A stretch of 64,000 bases of DNA from positions 455,078-519,077 of the forward strand of contig NZ_CP059218.1 of NCBI RefSeq assembly GCF_014252335.1. The letters are read 5' to 3'. This stretch comes from Blattabacterium cuenoti. GTDB lineage: Bacteria > Bacteroidota > Bacteroidia > Flavobacteriales > Blattabacteriaceae. The notes below the pieces were generated by a model. The model was not told the origin of the DNA, did not search any database, and saw only the letters and a list, made by a program, of their open reading frames with translations. Positions 29,189 through 38,143 of the stretch are shown piece by piece. A program made the position numbers and the translations under genes. Positions within the stretch are counted from its first letter, which is position 1, and each line of letters starts with the position of its first letter.

Positions 29189-30298
29189 TTAAAAATTATT
29201 TTTGATAGGAAATCTATAAATCATTCCATTAATATTCATACCAGCTCCTAATGATGCCATTAAAATGGTATCTCCAGGTTGAATTTTATGATGTGGCATT
29301 TCTCCTTTAAGAATTAAATCTAATAACGTAGGTACAGTAGCTACAGAAGAATTACCAAACTTTTGAATCGTCATAGGCATTAATTTTTTATATAATCCTT
29401 TTTTTATTGAAGAATAATTATACAATTTTAACAATCTTTTTAAAATTGCATAATCCATTTTAGCATTCGCTTGATGAATTAAAATTTTTTTTATATCGTT
29501 AAGATGTAAATTAACATGATCTAATATATTTTTTAACATTTTTGGAAATTCAGTTAATGCATACTCATAAATCTTTCTTCCATTCATTCTAATATTTAAT
29601 AATGATTTTTTATAATTTGGATTTAAAGAAGGACCATTAGTAAGATAATGAAGTTCTTCATTATTATTACATTGAGAATCAAAATAAAGAATACCATAAT
29701 TTTCTTCTTTAGTATCTACATCGACTGCAGATAAAACTGCTGCTCCTGCACCATCAGAAAATATCATAGCATTTTGATCATGGGGATCAATAACTTTAGA
29801 TAAAGTTTCTGAACTTGTAATTAAAATATTTTGAGCATATTTAGATCGGATCAACTGATCTGCTAATATCATTCCTTCTATCCAGCCTGGACAACCAAAA
29901 ATCATATCATATGGACGACATTTATGATTATTGATTTTGAGTTTATTTTTTACTCTAGATGCTATAGATGGCATTACATCAGACTGATAAGATAGTGGAT
30001 TAATATCACCATAATTGTGTGCTGATATAATATAATCTATTTTTTCTTTGTATATTTTAGAATTAAGTAACGCTTTTTTTGCAGCTATAGTTGCAATATC
30101 AGAATTTAATAATCCTTCATGTACATATCTTCTTTCCTCTATTTCTGTAATTTTTTTAAAATTTTTAATAATTTCTTGATTAGATTTTTTTATTTTGAAT
30201 CCTTTTTGATCGTAAAAAGAATATTTCAAAAAATGATCACTTTTTATAATTTTTGTTGGTAAATAATGACCAGTTCCTGTAATGATTGATCGAATCAT
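29189..30298 (-). CDS. fabH: 3-oxoacyl-ACP synthase III (FabH family)
   Basis: FabH-type enzymes condense an acyl-CoA starter with malonyl-ACP to open fatty acid synthesis. The 369 residues carry Cys in FGCPGWIEG near residue 120, His in LIHQANAKM and Asn in FGNSSVATVPTL, so the Cys-His-Asn set is intact. The protein is longer than E. coli FabH (about 317), with insertions in the N-terminal half, as in the Bacteroidota subgroup. The fabF and acpP genes elsewhere in the window support a working type II pathway. It is divergent from ubiE across a spacer of about 42 bases. Confidence 0.87.
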   Translation of the reverse strand: MIRSIITGTGHYLPTKIIKSDHFLKYSFYDQKGFKIKKSNQEIIKNFKKITEIEERRYVHEGLLNSDIATIAAKKALLNSKIYKEKIDYIISAHNYGDINPLSYQSDVMPSIASRVKNKLKINNHKCRPYDMIFGCPGWIEGMILADQLIRSKYAQNILITSSETLSKVIDPHDQNAMIFSDGAGAAVLSAVDVDTKEENYGILYFDSQCNNNEELHYLTNGPSLNPNYKKSLLNIRMNGRKIYEYALTEFPKMLKNILDHVNLHLNDIKKILIHQANAKMDYAILKRLLKLYNYSSIKKGLYKKLMPMTIQKFGNSSVATVPTLLDLILKGEMPHHKIQPGDTILMASLGAGMNINGMIYRFPIKNNF

Positions 30299-30340
30299 TC
30301 AATAAAAATTGATTTTTTGAATTTAAAAAAATTATCTATC

Positions 30341-31081
30341 ATGGACAAATTTCATGAAAATATAAAATTGGTAAAAATGTTTGATAATATATCTTCAACA
30401 TATGATTTATTAAATCATTTATTATCTTTTTGTATTGATCTTTATTGGAGAAAACAACTTATTAATATAATATATGAATATATTAAAAAACAACAAAATT
30501 TCAAATTTTACCAAAAAATGATTTTAGATTTAGCAACTGGTACAGGCGATATCGCTATTTTACTTGCTAAAAAATTTCAAAAAGATTACATTATAGCTAT
30601 AGATCCTTCTGAAAAAATGTTACATATAGCAAAAATGAAAATAAAAAATAATGGATTAGAACAACAAATCAAACTGATTCAAGGATATTCACATTATATT
30701 CCTTTCAATAATCACACTTTTGATATCATAACTATTTCTTTTGGAGTTAGAAATTTTATAGAATTAAATATGTCTTTTAGGGAAATATTTAGAATTTTAA
30801 AACCGATTGGCTTGTTAGGAATATTAGAATTTTCTCAGCCATCTAATGTTTATATCAAAAAAATTTATAATTTTTATTCCAATGTTATATTAAAACATAT
30901 AGGTAAAAAAATTTCTAAAAATATTTTTGCTTATGATTATTTACAAAATTCTATTAAAACTTTTTCATTTTTCGGAAAAAAAATGAAAGATTTGTTAAAA
31001 TATCATAATATACCAATTGTTTATATGCAAAAATTAACATTTGGAATAGTTACTATTTATTTATCTAAAAAACCAAAATGA
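30341..31081 (+). CDS. ubiE: demethylmenaquinone methyltransferase
   Basis: The ATG at 30341 gives 246 residues starting MDKFHENIKLVKMFDNIS, the normal family beginning; the frame opens earlier from a TTG. The SAM-binding motif LDLATGTGDIAI is near residue 63, with ISFGVRNF near 130. The enzyme (UbiE/MenG) methylates demethylmenaquinone; in Bacteroidota the quinone is menaquinone. It supports a respiratory chain together with atpD-atpC in this window. GH3 follows after 22 bases. Confidence 0.93.
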   Translation: MDKFHENIKLVKMFDNISSTYDLLNHLLSFCIDLYWRKQLINIIYEYIKKQQNFKFYQKMILDLATGTGDIAILLAKKFQKDYIIAIDPSEKMLHIAKMKIKNNGLEQQIKLIQGYSHYIPFNNHTFDIITISFGVRNFIELNMSFREIFRILKPIGLLGILEFSQPSNVYIKKIYNFYSNVILKHIGKKISKNIFAYDYLQNSIKTFSFFGKKMKDLLKYHNIPIVYMQKLTFGIVTIYLSKKPK

Positions 31082-31103
31082 TAAAAAGAAAAAACTTTTC
31101 ATT

Positions 31104-32615
31104 ATGAATACTTTTTCTGGATATTTAATTTCATTTTTTATTAAAAAAAGAATTCAAGATCTAGAATTAACATTAAAATATCCTATAGATATTCAACATA
31201 GATTATTAAAACAACTTCTGTTTTTTTCTAGAAATACAGAATTTGGTACAAAATATAAATTTCATGATATTCAAAAATATCAACAATTTTATAATAGAAT
31301 TCCTTTGTGTAAATACAGGGATATACACCCAATAATTAAACGAATAAGACAAGGTGAAAAAAATATATTATGGCCAGGAAAAGTAAAATGGTTTGCTAAA
31401 TCATCAGGAACTACACATACAAAAAGTAAATATATTCCAGTCACTTATCTTGCAATGAAAGAAGGTCATTATAAAGCAGGACAAGATATGTTATCTATAT
31501 ATTTACATAATCATCCAAAAACAAAAATTTTTTTTGGTAAAGCACTTCGTTTAGGAGGTAGTCATAAATTACATAAAAATTATAATACATTTTATGGTGA
31601 TTTATCTTCTATTTTAATTAAAAATCTTCCACTTTGGGCAGAATATATTAGTATTCCAAAAAAAAATATTGCATTAATCAGTGAATGGGAAGAAAAATTA
31701 AAAATTTTAATTAAAGAAACAATGAATCAAGACGTAAGAATTATGTTAGGTGTTTGTTCTTGGTTATTAATTTTTTTAAATCAATTATTAAATTTTACAA
31801 ATAAAAAAACGATTAATGAAATATGGCCAAATATAGAAGTTATTTTTCATGGAGGTGTTAATTTTGATCCATATAGAAAACAATATAATGATATCTTTTA
31901 TCAACATACGCCTCCTCATTATTATAATGTATATAGTGCATCAGAGGGTTTTTTTGCAGTACAGGATAAAAAAGATTCTAAAGATTTATTATTATTATTA
32001 AATCATGGAATATTTTATGAATTTATTTCTATGGATGATTTTTATCATTCTTCTCCAAAAATTATTCCTCTAGACGAAGTAGAATTAAATAAAACTTATG
32101 TTTTAGTAATATCTACTAATGCCGGTCTTTGGAGATATATAGTTGAAGACACCATTAAATTTACTAATTTAACACCTTATAGAATTTATATTTCAGGAAG
32201 AACAAATCATTTCATCAACTCTTTTGGAGAAGAATTAATTATGGATAATGCGGAAAAAGCTTTGAATCAAACTTGTATTAAAACTGATTCTATCATTAAT
32301 GAATATACAGCTGGACCAATTTATATTAATAAACAACATACTGGTGCTCATGAATGGATTATAGAATTTAAAAAACCACCAAAAAATGTATTTAATTTTA
32401 GAGATATTTTAGATCAAGAATTAAAAGATTTAAATTCTGATTATGAAATTAAAAGATATAAAAATTTAGTTTTACAACCTCCTATTGTATATATAGCAAG
32501 ACATGGCTTATTTTATGATTGGTTAAAAATGAATAAAAAATTAGGTGGTCAAAATAAAATTCCTCGTTTATCTAATAACAGAAAATATCTTGACGATTTA
32601 CTTAAAATCAACTAA
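31104..32615 (+). CDS. GH3 family protein (auxin-responsive promoter family)
   Basis: The 503 residues match the bacterial GH3 family, whose plant members are acyl-AMP-forming enzymes that conjugate amino acids to hormones. Visible parts are the ATP-binding FAKSSGTTHTKSKYIPVT near residue 95, VYSASEGFFAVQD near 275 and LWRYIVEDTIKFT near 345 (the plant YRVGD-like region), with a C-terminal domain after 400. The family is common in Bacteroidota but has no established function there; amino acid or acyl adenylation is inference. It is 22 bases downstream of ubiE and likely co-transcribed, and its retention in a reduced genome implies that it is used. Confidence 0.9.
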   Translation: MNTFSGYLISFFIKKRIQDLELTLKYPIDIQHRLLKQLLFFSRNTEFGTKYKFHDIQKYQQFYNRIPLCKYRDIHPIIKRIRQGEKNILWPGKVKWFAKSSGTTHTKSKYIPVTYLAMKEGHYKAGQDMLSIYLHNHPKTKIFFGKALRLGGSHKLHKNYNTFYGDLSSILIKNLPLWAEYISIPKKNIALISEWEEKLKILIKETMNQDVRIMLGVCSWLLIFLNQLLNFTNKKTINEIWPNIEVIFHGGVNFDPYRKQYNDIFYQHTPPHYYNVYSASEGFFAVQDKKDSKDLLLLLNHGIFYEFISMDDFYHSSPKIIPLDEVELNKTYVLVISTNAGLWRYIVEDTIKFTNLTPYRIYISGRTNHFINSFGEELIMDNAEKALNQTCIKTDSIINEYTAGPIYINKQHTGAHEWIIEFKKPPKNVFNFRDILDQELKDLNSDYEIKRYKNLVLQPPIVYIARHGLFYDWLKMNKKLGGQNKIPRLSNNRKYLDDLLKIN

Positions 32616-32669
32616 AAGACGTATAAAATATTTTTACCTTTAAAATTGAAATTAATAATAAATTATTTT

Positions 32670-32939
32670 ATGTCTTTAACTATCAATAATAAACAAGATA
32701 TATTTAAAACTTATGGAAAGTCAATTTTTGATACTGGATCTTCTAAATCACAAATTGCATTCTTTACATATAGAATTAATCATTTAAGTAAACATTTAAA
32801 AAAACATAAAAAAGATTTTAATACTGAAAGAACACTTGTAAAATTAGTTGTAAAAAGAAAAAAACTATTAAAATATTTAAAAAGAAATAACTTAGATAGT
32901 TATAAACAGTTAATTGTTCTATTAGGGTTAAGAAAATAA
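32670..32939 (+). CDS. rpsO: 30S ribosomal protein S15
   Basis: S15 binds 16S rRNA early in 30S assembly. The ATG at 32670 gives 89 residues, the exact family length; the frame opens earlier from a TTG at 32646. The LxxHFKxHKKD-like segment reads LSKHLKKHKKDFNTERTL, and the C-terminus is YKQLIVLLGLRK. The order rpsO-pnp is conserved in bacteria, and rpoD follows as in other Bacteroidota. Confidence 0.96.
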   Translation: MSLTINNKQDIFKTYGKSIFDTGSSKSQIAFFTYRINHLSKHLKKHKKDFNTERTLVKLVVKRKKLLKYLKRNNLDSYKQLIVLLGLRK

Positions 32940-32959
32940 ATAAATTATAATACTATAAT

Positions 32960-35092
32960 ATGCATCAGCCAAATATAATAAAAGAAATTTGTTTTTTAGA
33001 AGATGGACGGACTATAGCAATAGAAACTGGAGAATTAGCCAAACAAGCTGATGGCTCAGCCCTTATTAGAGCAAATAATACTATTTTATTAGCAACAGTA
33101 GTTGTTTCTACACAAATCAAACATGATATTAATTTTTTACCACTAACTATTGATTATAGAGAAAAATATTATGCAGGAGGTAAAATACCTGGGGGATTTA
33201 TTAAAAGAGAAGGAAAACCATCTGATGAAGAAATATTGACAATGAGATTAGTAGATAGAGTATTGAGACCAACATTTTCAAAGTTCTTTAGAAAAGAAAT
33301 ACAAATTATGATTTCTCTTTTATCTTATGATAAAACATTTTTACCATATGAATTAGCAGCATTAGCTGCATCAACAGCATTATCAGTTGCAGGAATCCCA
33401 TTTAATGGTCCTATATCTGAAGTACGTATTATACGTATAAATGGAAAATTTATAATAAATCCTTGTTTAGATCAATTAAAAAACGCAGATTTAGATTTAA
33501 TAGTAGGAGCATCTAAAAAATATATTATTATGTTAGAAGGAGAAATGAAAGAAATAGAAGAAAATATTCTTATTCAAGCTATTTCTATAGCTCATCAAGC
33601 AATTAAAGATCAAATAGATGCACAACTTAAATTAAGTACAAAAATTAATAAAATAAATTATTTATTTGAATTAGATTTTAATGTAGGATCATTTTCTTTA
33701 TTAGAACAATATACATTGAAAAAAAATTTTTTTTCATATTCTTATAATTTAATAAAAAATATGTATAATCAATTTTTAGATAAAAAAACAAGATCGATTA
33801 AAGAAAAATTAATTTTAAATAATTTTAAAAAAAACAATGCTTTAAATGAAAAAAATGAATTAATGATTGATCAATTTTATGAAATAATTAAAAAAAAAAT
33901 CATAAAAAATATGATATTAAAAGATAATGTTAGATTAGATAATAGAACTTTTGAACAAATACGTCCTATATACGGAAAAGTCAACTATTTACCTGGGGTC
34001 CATGGATCAGCATTATTTTCAAGAGGTGAGACACAATCTTTAACTACAGTTACTTTAGGATCTTCTTCAGACGCTAATAAAATTGATAATGTTATCATGG
34101 AAAATAATGAAAAATTTTATATACACTATAATTTTCCTCCTTTTTCTACTGGAGAAATACGTACAATTAGAGGTGTTTCTAGACGTGAAATAGGTCATGG
34201 AAATTTAGCAAAACGAGCATTAAAAAATTTAATTACACATGATAATCCTTATACAATACGAATTGTTTCTGATATTTTAGAATCTAATGGATCTTCATCC
34301 ATGGCAACTGTTTGTGCATCTAGTTTAGCATTAATGGATGCTGGAATTCCATTAAAAAATCCAGTATCTGGAATTGCTATGGGATTATTTATCGATAATA
34401 ATAACACTGTTATATTATCTGATATTCTTGGAGAAGAAGATGGATTTGGAGAAATGGATTTTAAAATTACTGGTACTAAAAATGGAATTACTGCATGTCA
34501 AATGGATGTCAAAAAACAAATATTATCTTTAGATATATTATATAAAATATTAAATCAAGCCTTACAAGGTAGAAATTTCATATTACAACAAATGATGAAA
34601 ATATTACCAACGCATCGAAAACAGTTAAAATCATCTGCTCCAAAAATACATATTTTAAAAATTCCTAAAAAATTTATAGGATCTGTAATTGGATCTGGTG
34701 GAAAAGTTATTCAAGAAATACAATCTTGTACAGAAACCGATATTTTAATTGAAGAAAAAGAAGATATTGGTTATATTGAAATTATTGGAAATGATGTAAA
34801 CAAAATTTATCAGGCTATTGATATAATTAAAAAAATTACGTTTGTTCCAAAAATTGGAACAATTTATAAAGCTAAAGTAAAATCTATTAAAAGTTTTGGA
34901 GTCTTTGTAGAAATATCAAAAGGAGTAGAAGGATTATTACATATTTCAGAAATATGTTGGAAAAGATTGAATAACATAGAAGATGAATTACATTTAGGAG
35001 AGATTATTAATGTCAAATTTATTGGATTTGATAATAAAAATAAAAAAATGAAATTTTCTAGGAAAGTTTTATTACCTAACCCAAACCAATAA
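32960..35092 (+). CDS. pnp: polynucleotide phosphorylase
   Basis: PNPase degrades RNA 3' to 5' by phosphorolysis. The 710 residues hold all parts: first RNase PH domain (IETGELAKQADGSA start, FFRKEIQIM), helical linker, second RNase PH domain with the catalytic DILGEEDGFGEMDFKITGT near residue 490, a KH domain (IGSVIGSGGKVIQEIQ near 575) and an S1 domain (FGVFVEISKGVEGLLHISEI near 650). It follows rpsO by 20 bases. With no other large exonuclease visible here it is likely the main RNA degrader. Confidence 0.97.
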   Translation: MHQPNIIKEICFLEDGRTIAIETGELAKQADGSALIRANNTILLATVVVSTQIKHDINFLPLTIDYREKYYAGGKIPGGFIKREGKPSDEEILTMRLVDRVLRPTFSKFFRKEIQIMISLLSYDKTFLPYELAALAASTALSVAGIPFNGPISEVRIIRINGKFIINPCLDQLKNADLDLIVGASKKYIIMLEGEMKEIEENILIQAISIAHQAIKDQIDAQLKLSTKINKINYLFELDFNVGSFSLLEQYTLKKNFFSYSYNLIKNMYNQFLDKKTRSIKEKLILNNFKKNNALNEKNELMIDQFYEIIKKKIIKNMILKDNVRLDNRTFEQIRPIYGKVNYLPGVHGSALFSRGETQSLTTVTLGSSSDANKIDNVIMENNEKFYIHYNFPPFSTGEIRTIRGVSRREIGHGNLAKRALKNLITHDNPYTIRIVSDILESNGSSSMATVCASSLALMDAGIPLKNPVSGIAMGLFIDNNNTVILSDILGEEDGFGEMDFKITGTKNGITACQMDVKKQILSLDILYKILNQALQGRNFILQQMMKILPTHRKQLKSSAPKIHILKIPKKFIGSVIGSGGKVIQEIQSCTETDILIEEKEDIGYIEIIGNDVNKIYQAIDIIKKITFVPKIGTIYKAKVKSIKSFGVFVEISKGVEGLLHISEICWKRLNNIEDELHLGEIINVKFIGFDNKNKKMKFSRKVLLPNPNQ

Positions 35093-35139
35093 AATAAACA
35101 ATGATTAATAAATAGTATAAATAAATCAAATCAATAAAT

Positions 35140-36003
35140 ATGAGACAACTGAAAATAACTAAACAAGTCACTAATAGAGAATCTGAATCTTTAGACAAAT
35201 ATCTTCATGAAATCGGTAAAATTCCTTTATTAACACCAGAAGAAGAAGTCCAATATGCTAGAAAAGCTAGAAATGGTGATGCATCGGCAATAGATAAATT
35301 AGTTAACGCTAATTTACGTTTTGTAGTATCTGTGGCAAAACAATATCAAAATCAAGGATTAAGTCTTTGTGATTTAATCAATGAAGGAAATTTAGGATTA
35401 ATCAAAGGTATATTACGTTTTGATGAAACAAGAGGATTTAAATGTATTTCTTATGTTGTTTGGTGGATAAGACAAGCAATTTTACAAGCAATAGCTGAAC
35501 AATCTCGTTCTATTAGACAACCTACTAATAAATTAGCATTATTAAATAAAATATTAAAAACTTTTTCTCAATTAGAACAAGAATTACATAGAAATCCAAC
35601 TCCTAGAGAAATTGCAGAATATTTAAAAATGAATGAAAAAGATGTTGAAGAATCTATTAAAAATTCAGGTAGACATGTTTCTATGGATGCACCGTTAGTA
35701 GAAGGAGAAGATTCTAATTTATATGATTTAGTAAGATCAGATGAATCTCCTAGACCAGATGAAGATTTAGAAAAAGAATCTCTTAGGAAAGATATTCAAA
35801 GAATATTAGAAACTTTAAGTGAAAGAGAAAGACGTGTAATTGTATTACATTTTGGATTAAATGGGGCACCACCAATGACTTTAGAAGAAGTTGGCCAATC
35901 CTGTGATTTAACTAGAGAAAGAGTTAGACAAATTGAAAGTATCGCTTTAAAAAGATTAAAACATTCCTCTAGAAGTAAAATTTTAAAACCTTATTTAGGT
36001 TAA
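35140..36003 (+). CDS. rpoD: primary sigma factor RpoD (Bacteroidota type)
   Basis: The 287-residue sigma-70 factor is short because it lacks region 1.1, as in the Bacteroidota primary sigma. It starts with region 1.2 (ESLDKYLHEIGKIPLLTPEEE), has region 2 with VVWWIRQAILQAIAEQSRSIRQP, region 3, and region 4 with VGQSCDLTRERVRQIESIALKRLK. Such factors recognise TTTG (-33) and TAnnTTTG (-7), which fits the match found upstream of pdhA. It follows pnp by 47 bases. Confidence 0.95.
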   Translation: MRQLKITKQVTNRESESLDKYLHEIGKIPLLTPEEEVQYARKARNGDASAIDKLVNANLRFVVSVAKQYQNQGLSLCDLINEGNLGLIKGILRFDETRGFKCISYVVWWIRQAILQAIAEQSRSIRQPTNKLALLNKILKTFSQLEQELHRNPTPREIAEYLKMNEKDVEESIKNSGRHVSMDAPLVEGEDSNLYDLVRSDESPRPDEDLEKESLRKDIQRILETLSERERRVIVLHFGLNGAPPMTLEEVGQSCDLTRERVRQIESIALKRLKHSSRSKILKPYLG

Positions 36004-36024
36004 TTAAATTAAATAAATGAAATG

Positions 36025-36098
36025 AGACCTCGACGGGATTCGAACCCACAACCTTCTGATCCGTAGTCAGATGCTCTATTCCATTAAGCTACGAGGCC
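36025..36098 (-). tRNA. tRNA-Arg (ACG)
   Basis: Read on the minus strand, the acceptor stem GGCCTCG pairs with CGAGGTC (one G-U), the anticodon arm TCTGA-CTACGGA-TCAGA gives anticodon ACG (arginine), and the T-arm is GTGGGTTCGAATCCC. CCA is not encoded and the discriminator position appears to be T, unusual for Arg. The first 10 bases of the tRNA overlap the last codons and stop of tpiA, which is on the same strand just upstream. Confidence 0.95.
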
Positions 36099-36856
36099 TT
36101 AATAATAGATAAAAATTTATTTATATTTAATGAAGAATTACCAACTAGTCCACCATCTACATCTTTTTGTTTAAAAAACTCTTTACAATTTAATTCAGTA
36201 ATACTCCCACCATATACAATATGTATTTTATCAGACACAAATTTACCATATTTATTTTTAAATAACAATCTAATATGATTATGCATCTTTTGAACTTCGT
36301 GATAATATGGGACTTCCCCTGTTCCTATTGCCCATATTGGTTCATAAGCAATGATGAAATTTTCTATTTCTTTGACAGAACATATAAAAATAGTTTGTTC
36401 TAATTGTTTTTGTATTGAAATAAATTGTTTATTATTGTTTCTTTCATTTAATGTTTCTCCTATACAAAAAATAATTTTTAATCTATTTTTTAATGCGATG
36501 TATATTTTTTCTAATAATATTTTATTTGTTTCATTAAAATATGTTCGTCTTTCACTATGTCCTAATATTACGTTGTTAATGCCTATAGATTTTAACATTA
36601 TCGCAGAAACTTCTCCAGTATAAGATCCTTTTTCCATATCATGGATATTTTGTGCAGCAATATGAATATTAGTTCCTTGTACAATTTGATTTGAAATATG
36701 CAAAAATGGATAAGATGGTGCAATAATTATTTTTTGATGATTTTTTTCTATTTCTTTTTCATGATTAAAAAATTTTAATAAATGTCTTAAAAAATGAGTT
36801 GTATCATAAAAATTATAATTCATTTTCCAATTTGCAATAATAATTTTTTTCTTCAT
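36089..36856 (-). CDS. tpiA: triosephosphate isomerase
   Basis: TpiA interconverts DHAP and GAP in glycolysis. The 255 residues contain the catalytic Lys in ANWKMN (residue 11), His in LGHSERR near 99 and Glu in AYEPIWAIGTGE near 171, all intact, plus the C-terminal GGSITELN phosphate loop. The final codons read Lys-Ala-Ser-stop, where the Ala, Ser and stop are within tRNA-Arg. Its start overlaps the end of the DUF1599 gene by 44 bases, as expected from the conserved Bacteroidota pairing. Confidence 0.95.
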   Translation of the reverse strand: MKKKIIIANWKMNYNFYDTTHFLRHLLKFFNHEKEIEKNHQKIIIAPSYPFLHISNQIVQGTNIHIAAQNIHDMEKGSYTGEVSAIMLKSIGINNVILGHSERRTYFNETNKILLEKIYIALKNRLKIIFCIGETLNERNNNKQFISIQKQLEQTIFICSVKEIENFIIAYEPIWAIGTGEVPYYHEVQKMHNHIRLLFKNKYGKFVSDKIHIVYGGSITELNCKEFFKQKDVDGGLVGNSSLNINKFLSIIKAS

Positions 36857-37352
36857 TTATATTCATTGATTTAAATATTAAATATAACAAAATAGTTATA
36901 TATAATATTTTGAAAGCCATTTCTTCTAATTCATGGGATAATATTTTATTTTTATTGTTTTTCAAATACAAAAGATTTTTTAACATTTGGTTTAAAGAAA
37001 CATATTCAAATTGTGATTTATGTTCTATAATATTACAAATTTTTTCCAATTTTTGTGTATAAATATAAATAATATCATGATATGAAATTTTATCATTATC
37101 ATTTATATTTAATTTTATCATTATAATAATAATATAATTAATAACATCCATATATGTATTTTCAATTGTTTCTTCTTTAACAATTTGAAATCCTTTTTTT
37201 TGAATATTAATGATTCTAATGGTTTTTGCAATAATTAAATCTATGATAGAATAATTATCAATATATTTCCATGACATATCATAATTTTTCAATTTTGTTT
37301 TAAATAATTTTTTACAATTATTAATGACAACATGGATTGAAATATTATTCAT
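36813..37352 (-). CDS. DUF1599 family protein
   Basis: This 179-residue protein (ATG 37352; the frame opens slightly earlier at a TTG) matches DUF1599 through KTKLKNYDMSWKYID, DLIIAKTIRIINIQKKG and [18 protein letters not shown]. Family members are made up of nucleotide-modification-like domains, but the function here is not established. It ends inside the tpiA start by 44 bases. The C-terminal 60 residues are lysine- and tyrosine-rich and diverged. It is a conserved neighbour of tpiA in Bacteroidota. Confidence 0.82.
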   Translation of the reverse strand: MNNISIHVVINNCKKLFKTKLKNYDMSWKYIDNYSIIDLIIAKTIRIINIQKKGFQIVKEETIENTYMDVINYIIIIMIKLNINDNDKISYHDIIYIYTQKLEKICNIIEHKSQFEYVSLNQMLKNLLYLKNNKNKILSHELEEMAFKILYITILLYLIFKSMNINEEKNYYCKLENEL

Positions 37353-37914
37353 ATTATTATTTGATTTTAACAAACAAATTTAAAAATAAATAAGTAATCA
37401 TTAATTGTATTTTTGATTGTATGAAGGTAATTTTTATAATCATAACATTATTATGTAGGAAACTACTACATATTATTGTTATATTTAACAATAGTGTAAA
37501 TAAAAAAACAATCACTCATATAATGTATTGTGTATTGTTTAACAAAAATATGCTAGTTTTTTTTAAACTATTGCTATAGTAAGTAAATAATTCATTCTAC
37601 TTGTCCAAATAAATTGAATAAATACATTAAATATCAGTAGTAATTAATAAAATTAATTATTATAATAACATATTATTTGGTATGTATTAAATTATATTGT
37701 TTATCCTATATTTGTTTTTATTAACAAATAATACGAAATATTATTCATTTTTTCACATATATCAGATGTTCACACATACAAGCATTTTTTTAATAAGCAA
37801 TAAATAGTAGTAGTAACAGTAATTAATAATATAATATTAATTATGATATTATATTTTCATGTACAAACGTAAATTATAAAATACAGTATCAGGATCAATA
37901 CACAAGATCAATAC

Positions 37915-37941
37915 AATTATAAAATATTATATTTTATAATT
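37915..37941. repeat. 12-bp AT stem hairpin with 3-base loop
   Basis: AATTATAAAATA and TATTTTATAATT are exact reverse complements separated by TTA. It is in the middle of the divergent spacer and could be a hairpin or a protein-binding dyad; base composition makes chance occurrence plausible. Confidence 0.45.
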
Positions 37942-38055
37942 ATGTAATCTGAATTAAATTATAATTTATATTATAAAATCAATGATATAATGTAAAATTG
38001 GTTACTTCAAAAAAACAACCTTATTAATAGTTTTTTATGTCAATAAATATGTTTT

Positions 38056-38080
38056 ATGTATAAAAAAATTTTTTATACAT
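38056..38080. repeat. near-perfect 25-base palindrome upstream of murF
   Basis: ATGTATAAAAAA and TTTTTTATACAT are exact complements around a single A. It ends 63 bases before the preferred murF ATG, where it could be an operator, a terminator-like hairpin in the leader or a chance AT palindrome. Confidence 0.45.
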
Positions 38081-38143
38081 TAAGTGATAAGTTATAATGT
38101 TAAAATTTATACACATTTTATCAACAAAAAAGAATTACAATGT

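Larger units (their letters stand above)
37353..38143. other. hairpin-rich divergent spacer
   Basis: About 790 bases separate the DUF1599 gene and murF, which point away from each other. I found no tRNA or other RNA gene and no credible protein. The region holds several inverted repeats: 37821-37842, 37915-37941 and 38056-38080, plus a short direct repeat of GATCAATACA at 37893-37902 and 37906-37915. TAAATTTG on the minus strand (37375-37382) fits a -7 element for DUF1599. A replication origin, a terminus or plain relaxed sequence are possible; nothing here is diagnostic. Confidence 0.55.
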
